Positions 1 to 7,585 of a stretch of 44,505 bases of DNA are shown here, in pieces. The notes below the pieces were generated by a model. The model had not been told where the DNA came from. It saw nothing but the letters and a program-made list of their open reading frames with translations, and did not search any database. The stretch's first letter is position 1. Every line of letters begins with the position of its first letter. Source of the stretch: Pollutimonas bauzanensis_A (GTDB lineage Bacteria > Pseudomonadota > Gammaproteobacteria > Burkholderiales > Burkholderiaceae_B); the NCBI RefSeq assembly GCF_040393045.1, contig NZ_JBEBUX010000015.1, positions 1 to 44,505 of the forward strand, read 5' to 3'. Both the position numbers and the translations under genes were made by a program.

Positions 1-93
1 CCCCTGTGGCAGCCGCCGCTTAAGAAACCGGTAAGCAAAGCCTAAGCCCATGTAGCCGCTGCTCAAGAAACCGACAGAGCCGCAGCATGTCAT
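1..93 (-). CDS. possible partial CDS at left edge, unknown small protein
   Basis: An open frame begins with ATG at 93-91, six bases after the rlmJ stop codon on the same strand, and stays open for 31 codons to the window edge. An AAGGG sequence lies nine bases before the ATG, inside the last codons of rlmJ, so a coupled downstream gene is plausible. The visible N-terminus starts M-T-C-C-G-S and is glycine- and aromatic-rich, then turns basic (RFLKRRLPQ), like a short membrane or surface segment. I do not recognise a family. A frame this short can be open by chance, and the start could be wrong; sequence to the left of the window would settle it. Confidence 0.3.
   Translation of the reverse strand, partial: MTCCGSVGFLSSGYMGLGFAYRFLKRRLPQG
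11..73. repeat. imperfect 20-base direct repeat
   Basis: Bases 11-30 and 54-73 match at 18 of 20 positions (agccgccgcttaagaaaccg against the second copy with two transitions). The copies are 43 bases apart. They fall inside the possible partial CDS at the left edge. Origin unknown; it may be chance or a small internal duplication. Confidence 0.35.
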
Positions 94-99
94 CCAAAT

Positions 100-954
100 T
101 TACCCTTCGTTCTGCGTCAAACTAAACGTCGCTCGATCGTCCACCGCCAGTTTGTCCCGCAGCCACGGCAATGTTCTAGCCAATTCAGCATGCAACGTCC
201 AGGGTGGATTCAGTACGAACATACCGCTGCCGTGCAAACCAAAGCCATCATCCGCCGGCTTGCGTACCGTCAGGCTCGCATGCACCCATGGCGTTTCCAG
301 ACGTTCGAGCGAACGCGTCAGTTCTTGAACCTCCCGGCGTTGAACCAGCGGGTACCATACAGCGAAACAGCCCGTGGCAAACCGTTTCAGTCCTTCGTTG
401 ACCGCTTGCAATGTGCGACGATAATCCTGCTTGTCTTCATAAGATGGATCCATGATGACTATGCCCCGGCGAGTCGGTGGCGGCAGTTGTGATTTCAGAC
501 CCTCGAAGCCGTCCGCCTCATAAACAGTAGTTTGACGCAATGCTGACCGGCCTTGCTCGGCGACATTGTGCTTTAGCACTTCAGCTTCCGAGGGGTGCAT
601 CTCAAACAAACGTAAACGATCTCGGTCTCGCAATGCGCTCAATGCCAGCCATGGCGAGCCGGGATAAAAATTCGCTACGCCGTCAGGGTTGAAAGCATGA
701 ACCTCTTCAAGATAACGTTCTATCATCACAGGCATTTCCTGAGCCTGTAGCACGCGGTCCAAGCCATCTACGAACTCGCCATTGGTCAGCGCCCATTCAC
801 TGCGCAAATCATAAAGCCCGGCGCCGGCATGGGTGTCTATGACCCAATACGGGGCGTCTTTACGATTGAAGTAATCTAGAATGTGTACGAAGACGGAGTG
901 CTTCAGCACATCGGCGTGGTTGCCCGCATGAAAAGCGTGTCGGTAACTAAACAA
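100..954 (-). CDS. rlmJ: 23S rRNA (adenine(2030)-N6)-methyltransferase RlmJ
   Basis: RlmJ uses S-adenosylmethionine to methylate N6 of A2030 in 23S rRNA and acts in the cytoplasm. The 284-residue length is normal for the family (about 280). The N-terminus (MFSYRHAFHAGNHADVLKH) is the family signature, the SAM site is DTHAGAGLYDL at residues 40-50, and the catalytic motif reads DPSY at 169-172 where the E. coli enzyme has DPPY. The start codon is TTG at 954-952, supported by AAAGGA seven bases upstream; no better ATG fits the conserved N-terminus. It lies downstream of the glycerophosphodiesterase gene on the same strand with 93 bases between them. Confidence 0.95.
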   Translation of the reverse strand: MFSYRHAFHAGNHADVLKHSVFVHILDYFNRKDAPYWVIDTHAGAGLYDLRSEWALTNGEFVDGLDRVLQAQEMPVMIERYLEEVHAFNPDGVANFYPGSPWLALSALRDRDRLRLFEMHPSEAEVLKHNVAEQGRSALRQTTVYEADGFEGLKSQLPPPTRRGIVIMDPSYEDKQDYRRTLQAVNEGLKRFATGCFAVWYPLVQRREVQELTRSLERLETPWVHASLTVRKPADDGFGLHGSGMFVLNPPWTLHAELARTLPWLRDKLAVDDRATFSLTQNEG

Positions 955-1047
955 GAATAATTCCTTTGCATCAACGTTGCTGTCCTTCTGGAAGGCAGCA
1001 TTGTTTTATTGTGGTGTGCATGGCCCGTAGCCGCATTAGGGGCAGGT

Positions 1048-1806
1048 CTAGGTATAAGCCGCTGGCGATATGCTTGTGACTTCATCGGTCACTACCCCGT
1101 TACAGCCCCAGTCCAGCAGTTCCCGTATTCTGGCGGGATCGTTCACTGTCCAGACTGCTAGCGTGTAGCCTGCGTCTTGAATGGTCTTCACCAAGGGCAG
1201 GGTAGTGAACTTATGATTCAGGTTCAATCCTACGCATTCAAGTCGCTTGACTCGGCTTAGCCAGTCGGCTGGCACCTCATTTTCAATGAGCAGTGCCCGC
1301 GGCAGTCTTGGCGCCTCTTTCATTGCGGCTTCCAGTGCCACCTCCGAGAACGATGACAAAAGGGGAGGGGCATCGGCGTTCGCCCAAAGTGCTTGCGCCA
1401 TCCGGGCCACTTCTTTACCGGTTTCAGCTTCGTTTCCGGTGCAAGGCTTGATTTCGATATTGCTACGTATGCCATTGGCCAAGGTATAGGCCGCGATCGC
1501 TTGCAGTGTAGGGATGGATTCCCCCGCGTATCGTTGGGAGTGCCATGCGCCGACATCCAGCAATGCAAGTTCGTTGAACGTTTTAGCGCCTGCACTGCCA
1601 TTGCCGTTCGATGTACGATCGACAGTATCGTCATGCAAAAGAATGGCGATACCGTCCTTGCTGAGTTTTACGTCGTATTCCATCATGCTGAAACCACACT
1701 GTGCGCCTAACCGTATCGACGACAGGGTATTTTCAGGCGCATGGCGGCCTGCGCCGCGGTGGGCTATCAGTTTAGGGTAAGGCCAGTTAGGGTGGGCTTG
1801 GGGCAT
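1048..1806 (-). CDS. ugpQ: glycerophosphodiester phosphodiesterase
   Basis: This enzyme hydrolyses glycerophosphodiesters, the products of phospholipid deacylation, to glycerol-3-phosphate and an alcohol. The GDPD family residues are visible: LIAHRGAG with PENTL, then MEYDVKLSKDG and the HDDTVDRT block. From the chosen start the protein has 252 residues, close to the usual cytoplasmic UgpQ length. The frame stays open upstream to ATGs at 1848 and 1908, but those add a 14- or 34-residue extension that does not look like family sequence, so I prefer ATG 1806 just before the HRG core. None of the three starts has a strong ribosome binding site, so the start is uncertain. There is no signal peptide in the chosen form, which fits UgpQ rather than periplasmic GlpQ. 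Confidence 0.88.
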   Translation of the reverse strand: MPQAHPNWPYPKLIAHRGAGRHAPENTLSSIRLGAQCGFSMMEYDVKLSKDGIAILLHDDTVDRTSNGNGSAGAKTFNELALLDVGAWHSQRYAGESIPTLQAIAAYTLANGIRSNIEIKPCTGNEAETGKEVARMAQALWANADAPPLLSSFSEVALEAAMKEAPRLPRALLIENEVPADWLSRVKRLECVGLNLNHKFTTLPLVKTIQDAGYTLAVWTVNDPARIRELLDWGCNGVVTDEVTSISPAAYT

Positions 1807-1945
1807 CGAGGGTATCCGGTTATTCCAGCAATAGAAACAATGGGGCATTTTATCGCCACTTGCGGGCCTTGCCTTGAGAGCGGCGGCAAAGGTGGTGGTA
1901 AACTGCATAAAATTTTCTTGTTCTGTCTGGGTTTTTCGTAATCAT

Positions 1946-1967
1946 GGCGATCTTGGTCGCCTTTTTT
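1946..1967 (+). terminator. hairpin plus T-run upstream of ppiD
   Basis: GGCGA (1946-1950) and TCGCC (1957-1961) form a five-base stem around a six-base loop, followed at once by six T. It reads as a short intrinsic terminator on the plus strand. No plus-strand gene precedes it, so it would end a transcript that starts just upstream or act as an attenuator in the ppiD leader, 50 bases before the ppiD start. The short stem makes this moderate to weak. Confidence 0.4.
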
Positions 1968-2017
1968 GATGCAACCGTTGCGTATGACCTTATAGGCTGC
2001 GTGTCAGTGGGTGATTA

Positions 2018-3985
2018 ATGTTCGATTTTATACGTACGCATCAACGATTGATGCAACTGGTTCTGTTGATATTGATTCTGCCATCCTTCGTTTTGATCGG
2101 TGTCAGCGGCTATACCAACTACGTGTCGGGCGACCATGATCTTGTCAAGGTGGGGAAGACCTCCATAACCCAGCAAGATTTCGACCTTGCTCGCCGAAAC
2201 CAGTTAGAGCAATTGCAACAAAACAGCCAGGGCGGTTTCGATCCTGCTATGCTCGATAATCCGGCTGCTCGCAAAGCCTTGCTCGAATCCCTGATCGATC
2301 GCCGTGTGCTGGCAGAGACGGCTAGCAAAGAACGGTTCAACATTTCTGATACAGCCTTGCGTCAGGCAATTGCCGCTATGCCGCAACTGCAGGTTGACGG
2401 TCAATTTTCGCCAGAACGTTACAGTCAGGTGCTGGCTTCGGCAGGTCTTTCCACCCGCGATTTCGAGCAAAGCCAACGTGCCGAACTGGCCTTGGACCGG
2501 GTGTTGGGTCCGGTGGCGCTTACCGCAAGCGTGCCTGGGTCAGTCGTGGATCGGATTGAACATGTACTGACCGAAGAGCGCACTATTCGCCTGTTGGCAT
2601 ATCCTGCAAGTGAATACGAGAAAGACATAGTCATCACCGATGCCGATGTCAAAGATTGGTACGAAAAGAACAAGCAAACCCTCGAACTCCCTGAGCAAGT
2701 CAGTGCTCAGTACGTTTTGCTTAACGAAGCAGCGGCAATGGAAAATCTTCCCGCCCCTACGCAGGAAGATCTGCAAACATACTACGAGCAAAACAAGGCG
2801 CGTTATGTGCAGCCCGCCCGTATCAATCTTAGCCATATTCAGGTGAATGTTCCTGCTTCCGCTACCGATGAGCAGCGTGCTGCAGCCAAGGAAAAGGCCA
2901 ACAAAATCGCCGGCAAGGTCAAGGCGAACAGCACCGCATTTGCAGACATCGCCCGTGAACAGTCTGAAGACGCCGGCACCGCCAAAGATGGCGGCAAGCT
3001 AGGCTGGATTACTAAGGGTTCATGGCCTGATGCTTTGGAACTGGTCGTGTTTGGCCTCGGCACCGGCGATATATCCGATGTCGTCGACGGTCCTGGCGGA
3101 TACCATATTTTTCAGGTTAACGAAGTGCAGCCCGAAAAAGGCGAGTCGTTTGAGCAAGCCAAATCCAAGGTCGAGGCAGAAGTACGTCGCCAGCTTGGCG
3201 CGGAACGTTTTGCCGATATGGCTACGCGTCTTACCAGCCTGGTGTATGACAATCCCAGCAGTCTGCAACCCGCTGCTGATGAGCTTGGCCTGAAGGTCAA
3301 ATCGGCCGCAGGCATTGCCCGCGATAGGCTCTTGCCTTCCGACGAGGTAGGTGCTGGCGCGGCATCCGCCAGTGAAGACGCAGCGGTATTGGATGATATG
3401 CGGGTTCGTCGCGCGCTGTTCACGCCGCAAGCGATGAACGATAAGCAGAACTCAGGCGTTATTGAAATTTCGCCAGACACGATGGTTGTCGTTCGGGTCG
3501 AAGCGGTTAAACCGGCCCATGTGCCCGAGGTCGAAAAGGTAACGGACCATATACAAGAACGGTTGAAAGCCGAGCGTGCATTGGCTGCTGCCGAAAAGGC
3601 CGGAAATGACGCGCTTGCGTCGTTCCAGAAGGCTGAAGATAAGGCTGATGTTCCGGAAAAATTCGGCACGCCACTTACCGTTACCCGCATTAATCCTCAG
3701 GGTATAGCCAAGCCTGTCCTGGATGCGGCATTTGCTGCTTCAGCCAAGGCTTTCCCGGAATATGTCGGAGTCAAGGGTGCGCAAGGCTTCGTCATAGTGC
3801 GTCTTGAAGACGTCAAAGCCGGAAAGACTGATGATCCTATGCTTGCCGCATTGCCCATTGAGCTTGGTCAGGCCTGGGGTCGTGCTGAAGAACAGGCAGT
3901 GCTTAAAGCGCTACGGGTGCAGGCCAATGTAACGCTTCTGCCCGAGGCCGATAAAGCACTGGCAGGGGAAACAGCGCAGGATTAA
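2018..3985 (+). CDS. ppiD: peptidyl-prolyl isomerase/chaperone PpiD (SurA N-domain, parvulin domain)
   Basis: PpiD is an inner-membrane-anchored periplasmic chaperone that assists newly exported proteins at the SecYEG exit. The protein has 655 residues. One membrane helix lies near residues 12-33, followed by a SurA_N-like helical region to about 230. A parvulin-type domain spans about 265-370 (starting at PARINLSHIQV and ending near GGYHIFQVNEV), and a helical C-terminal part follows. Length and domain order fit PpiD rather than soluble SurA. The start is ATG 2018, ending a divergent 211-base gap with ugpQ. The gene ends before a palindrome shared with the convergent tesA gene. Confidence 0.92.
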   Translation: MFDFIRTHQRLMQLVLLILILPSFVLIGVSGYTNYVSGDHDLVKVGKTSITQQDFDLARRNQLEQLQQNSQGGFDPAMLDNPAARKALLESLIDRRVLAETASKERFNISDTALRQAIAAMPQLQVDGQFSPERYSQVLASAGLSTRDFEQSQRAELALDRVLGPVALTASVPGSVVDRIEHVLTEERTIRLLAYPASEYEKDIVITDADVKDWYEKNKQTLELPEQVSAQYVLLNEAAAMENLPAPTQEDLQTYYEQNKARYVQPARINLSHIQVNVPASATDEQRAAAKEKANKIAGKVKANSTAFADIAREQSEDAGTAKDGGKLGWITKGSWPDALELVVFGLGTGDISDVVDGPGGYHIFQVNEVQPEKGESFEQAKSKVEAEVRRQLGAERFADMATRLTSLVYDNPSSLQPAADELGLKVKSAAGIARDRLLPSDEVGAGAASASEDAAVLDDMRVRRALFTPQAMNDKQNSGVIEISPDTMVVVRVEAVKPAHVPEVEKVTDHIQERLKAERALAAAEKAGNDALASFQKAEDKADVPEKFGTPLTVTRINPQGIAKPVLDAAFAASAKAFPEYVGVKGAQGFVIVRLEDVKAGKTDDPMLAALPIELGQAWGRAEEQAVLKALRVQANVTLLPEADKALAGETAQD

Positions 3986-4001
3986 CAAGTAATGATCATA
4001 T

Positions 4002-4029
4002 CGGATTACGCGCTTATGGCGCTAATCCG
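4002..4029. repeat. inverted repeat between convergent ppiD and tesA
   Basis: CGGATTA (4002-4008) pairs exactly with TAATCCG (4023-4029), and an inner GCGC/GCGC pair extends the stem. It sits between the 3' ends of two convergent genes, so it probably acts as a bidirectional transcription stop or mRNA 3'-end stabiliser. No T-run follows on either strand, so I do not call it a classical intrinsic terminator. Confidence 0.5.
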
Positions 4030-4047
4030 GTAAGCGCTAGTCAGGCA

Positions 4048-4683
4048 TCAACGCGTGAGCATAGGTTGCAGTTTTTCCCAGACATTTTCGGCCAGCACCG
4101 ATTGGGCCTGTTCATTGGGGTGTATGCCGTCAGCCTGGAACATGTTCCTATCCGTGGCAATACCGTCAAGCAAAAATGGCACCAGCGCGGTGCCGTTTTT
4201 TTTGGCTACCGACGCGAAAATCTGCTGAAAGCGTTCAGTGTATTGGCGTCCATAATTGGGCGGTATTTGCATGCCCAGCAGCAGAACGCGGGCATTGGAT
4301 TGTTGCGCCATGGCTGCCATCTTCGAAAGGTTATCTTGCGTCATGTCCAGGGATAGCCCTCTCAGCGCGTCATTGCTGCCCAGTTCTATCACCACAATAT
4401 CAGGCCGATAAGTCTCTAGCGCCGCCGGCAGCCGGCTCAGGCCGCCGCTGGTGGTATCGCCGCTGATACTGGAGTTACGTATCTGGTATCCTGTCTGCTC
4501 TTCGGCCAGACGTTTGCTCAATAGCGATACCCAACCGGTATCACGTTGCAAGCCATATTCCGCCGATAAACTGTCTCCGATTACCAATATCGCAGGGTCC
4601 TGGCCTGCGGCCATGGTCACCGCCATGTTTGACCAGGAAAGACAAAAAATTGCCGCTACTACAAGACGCCTGCGTATCCACAT
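4048..4683 (-). CDS. tesA: GDSL esterase, acyl-CoA thioesterase I/arylesterase TesA
   Basis: TesA is a periplasmic SGNH hydrolase acting on acyl-CoA, lysophospholipids and aryl esters. The 211-residue protein has a signal peptide (about residues 1-26, basic start then hydrophobic core). The SGNH blocks are visible: GDSLS with nucleophile Ser38, the glycine block SISGDTTSGG, the asparagine block ELGSNDALRG, and DGIHPN giving Asp185 and His188. Its ATG (4683-4681) overlaps the ATG of the divergent ABC ATPase gene in a shared CATG. The tesA/ybbA divergent arrangement is also found in E. coli, which supports the name. A GGAT sequence at about -10 may be the ribosome binding site. Confidence 0.93.
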   Translation of the reverse strand: MWIRRRLVVAAIFCLSWSNMAVTMAAGQDPAILVIGDSLSAEYGLQRDTGWVSLLSKRLAEEQTGYQIRNSSISGDTTSGGLSRLPAALETYRPDIVVIELGSNDALRGLSLDMTQDNLSKMAAMAQQSNARVLLLGMQIPPNYGRQYTERFQQIFASVAKKNGTALVPFLLDGIATDRNMFQADGIHPNEQAQSVLAENVWEKLQPMLTR

Positions 4684-5356
4684 GACATATATCCATTCAA
4701 TCGAAGTTAATCAGTTATGCCAAAGGGTAAACGATTCCTCCGGCACGCTTGATATTTTAAGCAATGTCAGCTTTACCGTCGCCGACGGACAGGCTGTAGC
4801 CGTTACAGGCAGCTCGGGCTCTGGCAAGTCGACTTTGCTTGGATTGCTGGCCGGTCTGGATGTTCCTTCTTCGGGGCAAGTAAAGTTATTGGGAAATGAT
4901 TTGTTCTCGCTGGACGAAGAGGCCAGGGCCGCACTGCGAGCAGCACATGTCGGCTTTGTATTCCAGTCTTTTCAGCTGTTGCCCAATCTGACCGCGCTGG
5001 AGAATGTGATGTTGCCCTTGGAGCTTGCGGGCAAGCCTGCGATACAGGCGGCCAAGAATATGCTGGAACGGGTAGGGCTGACAGAGAGATTGCATCACTA
5101 CCCCAAGACCTTATCCGGGGGTGAGCAGCAGCGGGTGTCGCTTGCGCGGGCTTTTGTCGTACAACCCCGTTTGCTGTTTGCGGATGAGCCTACGGGCAGC
5201 CTGGATCCTCAGAACGGCGCCAAGATCATCGAATTAATGTTCGCTTTACACAAAGAGCACCAGACGACGCTGGTGCTGGTAACCCACGATGCGCAATTGG
5301 CTGGCTTATGCCAGCGTGAATTGCGGCTGGCTGGCGGGCGTTTGCTGGCGGATTGA
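4682..5356 (+). CDS. ybbA: ABC transporter ATP-binding protein, LolD/YbbA type
   Basis: This is a 224-residue nucleotide-binding subunit of the MacB/LolD family. Walker A (GSSGSGKSTLLGLL), the signature LSGGEQQRVSLARA and Walker B (LLFADEPTGSLD) are intact, so ATP hydrolysis is expected. ATG 4682 is chosen because the family N-terminus begins there; the frame is open further upstream to 4451, but that stretch is antisense to tesA. E. coli YbbA pairs with the large permease YbbP, which is encoded next to it. Here no permease follows: the next gene is on the other strand and unrelated, so the partner must be elsewhere or absent. No clear ribosome binding site precedes the start. Confidence 0.88.
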   Translation: MTYIHSIEVNQLCQRVNDSSGTLDILSNVSFTVADGQAVAVTGSSGSGKSTLLGLLAGLDVPSSGQVKLLGNDLFSLDEEARAALRAAHVGFVFQSFQLLPNLTALENVMLPLELAGKPAIQAAKNMLERVGLTERLHHYPKTLSGGEQQRVSLARAFVVQPRLLFADEPTGSLDPQNGAKIIELMFALHKEHQTTLVLVTHDAQLAGLCQRELRLAGGRLLAD

Positions 5357-5370
5357 GCAGCGTGGTAGGG

Positions 5371-6351
5371 TCAGGACGCCGCTTTTATACCCGCTTGTTT
5401 GATCAGCTTTGCACTGAGTTCGACATCATTCTTGATCAGCTCATGAAAATCCTCCGAACTTGATCCTACGGGCATGAAACCCTGTGCATCGAATTGCGCT
5501 TTCATTTTGGGTAATTGCACAACGTCGGTTACGGTTTTACGCAAAAGATCCGTTATACCTTTGTCCAGACCGGCGGGGGCAATCAATCCTATCCATGGCA
5601 CATATTCGTAGTCGTTCACACCAGCCTCACTCAAGGTGGGAATGTTCGGCAAGAGATCCATTCGTTGTTTTGTCGAAACGGCCAGAGCACGCAACGTTCC
5701 CGCTTTGATCTGCGCATAGGCAGTGGGTACGGCCAGGAAGGCAAGGTCGATCTGGCCGGAAATCAAGTCGCTAGTCAGGATGCTGCCGCCTTTGTATGGA
5801 ATATGGGTCATTGTTATGTCCGCCTTAGTTTCCAGGAGGACGCTGGCAAGATGCAGCGCGCTGCCAGTGCCGGAAGAACCGTAATTGATGGCATCGGGAT
5901 TTTTCCTTGCGGCCTTAAGGAGGTCTTGCACTGTCTTGTACGGCGACTTTTCCGGGACTGCCAGCACAAGCGGAACATAACCCAGCAGCGTGATAGCCGT
6001 AAGCCCGTCTATCGAGTCGTATGGCAATGCGTTATTCAGGCTGGGATTTACCGAATGATTCGATGACACGAGTCCAAGCGTATACCCATTCGGTGTCGCG
6101 GCAAGTACCTCCCTTGTGCCGGGAATGCCGGCGGCGCCCGCTTTGTTTTCAATAATTACGGACTGTTTAAGTACTTGGCCCATATCTGCAGAAATAATGC
6201 GTGCCACAGTGTCCAGGCCGGATCCGGGAGCGCTTGTGACTACGATGCGAACAGGCCGGTCCGGGTAGTGTTCCGTCGCGTGGGCTGTTTCTGCAGCGGC
6301 TATGCTAAGGGTGCTAGCCAGTATGCCGGTGAATAGTATTTTGCGGTTCAT
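5371..6351 (-). CDS. Bug-family (TctC-like) tripartite tricarboxylate receptor
   Basis: This is a periplasmic solute-binding protein of the Bug/TctC family, which is greatly expanded in Alcaligenaceae and typically binds carboxylates. The mature part shows the family pattern YPDRPVRIVV, PGSGLDTVAR, ENKAGAAGIPG and the late segment GLIAPAGL. I start it at ATG 6351, which begins a signal peptide ending near AETAHATEH and has a very good AAAGGAG seven bases upstream; the frame is open to 6561 but those codons lack family features. The protein has 326 residues, the normal size. No TctA/TctB membrane subunits lie nearby, so it is an orphan receptor. It is divergent from the LysR gene at 6613, which probably regulates it. 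Confidence 0.92.
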   Translation of the reverse strand: MNRKILFTGILASTLSIAAAETAHATEHYPDRPVRIVVTSAPGSGLDTVARIISADMGQVLKQSVIIENKAGAAGIPGTREVLAATPNGYTLGLVSSNHSVNPSLNNALPYDSIDGLTAITLLGYVPLVLAVPEKSPYKTVQDLLKAARKNPDAINYGSSGTGSALHLASVLLETKADITMTHIPYKGGSILTSDLISGQIDLAFLAVPTAYAQIKAGTLRALAVSTKQRMDLLPNIPTLSEAGVNDYEYVPWIGLIAPAGLDKGITDLLRKTVTDVVQLPKMKAQFDAQGFMPVGSSSEDFHELIKNDVELSAKLIKQAGIKAAS

Positions 6352-6612
6352 GAGCGATCTCCTTTGGAGCAGGCCTGCTATGCTAAAACGGATGCACTTG
6401 AGCTTCGTGTATTTAGCTGCGCCTGATTTATTATGGGTTGGAACAAATAGGATTGCAGACGATTCTAGATAGCTCCTGTTATTACAGCTAGACTTGTTTA
6501 GTGATGGGAGCCATCTCATTTGGCGATGATCGCCGGTCGTTTGCGACAGATCGTTGGTCAACAGGCAGGGTGGATGGGCTTTGTTTCAAATACATAAAGG
6601 CTTGCAAGGTTT
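6352..6612. promoter_or_regulatory. divergent Bug-receptor/LysR intergenic region with inverted repeat
   Basis: This 261-base gap separates two divergent genes and must hold both promoters. It contains the perfect inverted repeat GGCGAT-G-ATCGCC at 6522-6534, about 80 bases before the LysR start. LysR-type regulators usually bind such dyads in their own divergent promoter, so this is a candidate operator. I could not pick convincing -35/-10 boxes. Confidence 0.4.
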
Positions 6613-7500
6613 ATGAGACGACGTATCGATGCTTATAGTTTGCGTTTATTTGTGGCGACGGCGATCGAGGGTTCGATTGCGCGAGGCGCCGCCAAAGAGC
6701 ATATCGCCGCGTCGGCATTAAGCAGGCGTATCGCCGACCTCGAGCATTCCCTGGGCGTTGCATTGTTCGTGCGCTCCCCACGCGGCATCGAGTTGACGAA
6801 TGCCGGGCGGGTCGTATTTGACCGTGGCTTGCAAATTGATCAAGACATACAGCTATTGAAGCGCGATGTTCAGGCATCCGATGGCGTGGTGAATGGCACG
6901 GTCAGGCTGTCGGCCAATATGTCGTCGATTATTGGCTATCTTCCAGAGCGTTTGAAAAGCTATACCGCCACGTTTCCTCACGTTACGCTGGCCTTGTCCG
7001 AGGCGGATACCAAGGATGTCATACGAGCCTGTCTGGACGACCGCGCCGACGTCGGTGTGTGCGTGAAGGCTGACGCGCCTGCCGGCCTTGATGCCTGGTA
7101 TTTTGCTTCCGACCCTTTGCTGGTGGTCGTGCCGGCTGGGCATGCTTTGGCTAGCGATCAAGCCATTCGCTATACACAGGCTTTGCAATATCCATTGATC
7201 GGTGTGCATCCGGGCGGGTCTCTGGATACGCTTTTACAAGAAAAGTCCAAAGCGATAAGCGGCGTGGCCAATATCGCTGTGCAGGTCAGCAGTTTTGATG
7301 CAGCCTGCCGTATGATTGAAGCAGGGCTGGGCATAACCATCATGCCGCGTAGCGCAGCAAGCGCCTATGCCGGGGCTCGGAAATTTGTGCGCAGGCCTTT
7401 GGCTGAAACCTGGGGAGCGCGCGAATTATGGATATATTCGCTGCGTAAATCTCCGCGCTTGCGGTCTGTGCAGGCACTGATCGATACCTTGCAAGACTAA
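6613..7500 (+). CDS. LysR-family transcriptional regulator
   Basis: The 295-residue protein has the LysR plan: an N-terminal winged helix-turn-helix (about residues 5-65, with AKEHIAASALSRRIADLEHSLGVALFVRSPRGIELTNAG) and a C-terminal periplasmic-binding-protein fold that senses an effector. It is divergent from the Bug receptor gene and runs toward the aconitase-like gene 85 bases downstream. That placement suggests it controls one or both. Its effector is probably the substrate of the locus or an intermediate, which is inference. The ribosome binding site is weak (AAGG three bases before ATG). Confidence 0.92.
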   Translation: MRRRIDAYSLRLFVATAIEGSIARGAAKEHIAASALSRRIADLEHSLGVALFVRSPRGIELTNAGRVVFDRGLQIDQDIQLLKRDVQASDGVVNGTVRLSANMSSIIGYLPERLKSYTATFPHVTLALSEADTKDVIRACLDDRADVGVCVKADAPAGLDAWYFASDPLLVVVPAGHALASDQAIRYTQALQYPLIGVHPGGSLDTLLQEKSKAISGVANIAVQVSSFDAACRMIEAGLGITIMPRSAASAYAGARKFVRRPLAETWGARELWIYSLRKSPRLRSVQALIDTLQD

Positions 7501-7585
7501 AACGCGCTGCCTATCGCATTCTTCGATGGCCCCGATGCTGCTTTGCTAGTTCACCCGTGTAGGCATTGCAGGGCAAAATCAGTCC

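Noticed and set aside
4451..4681. N-terminal extension of the ABC ATPase frame
   Set aside because: The extension is antisense to tesA and the ATPase family sequence begins at ATG 4682.
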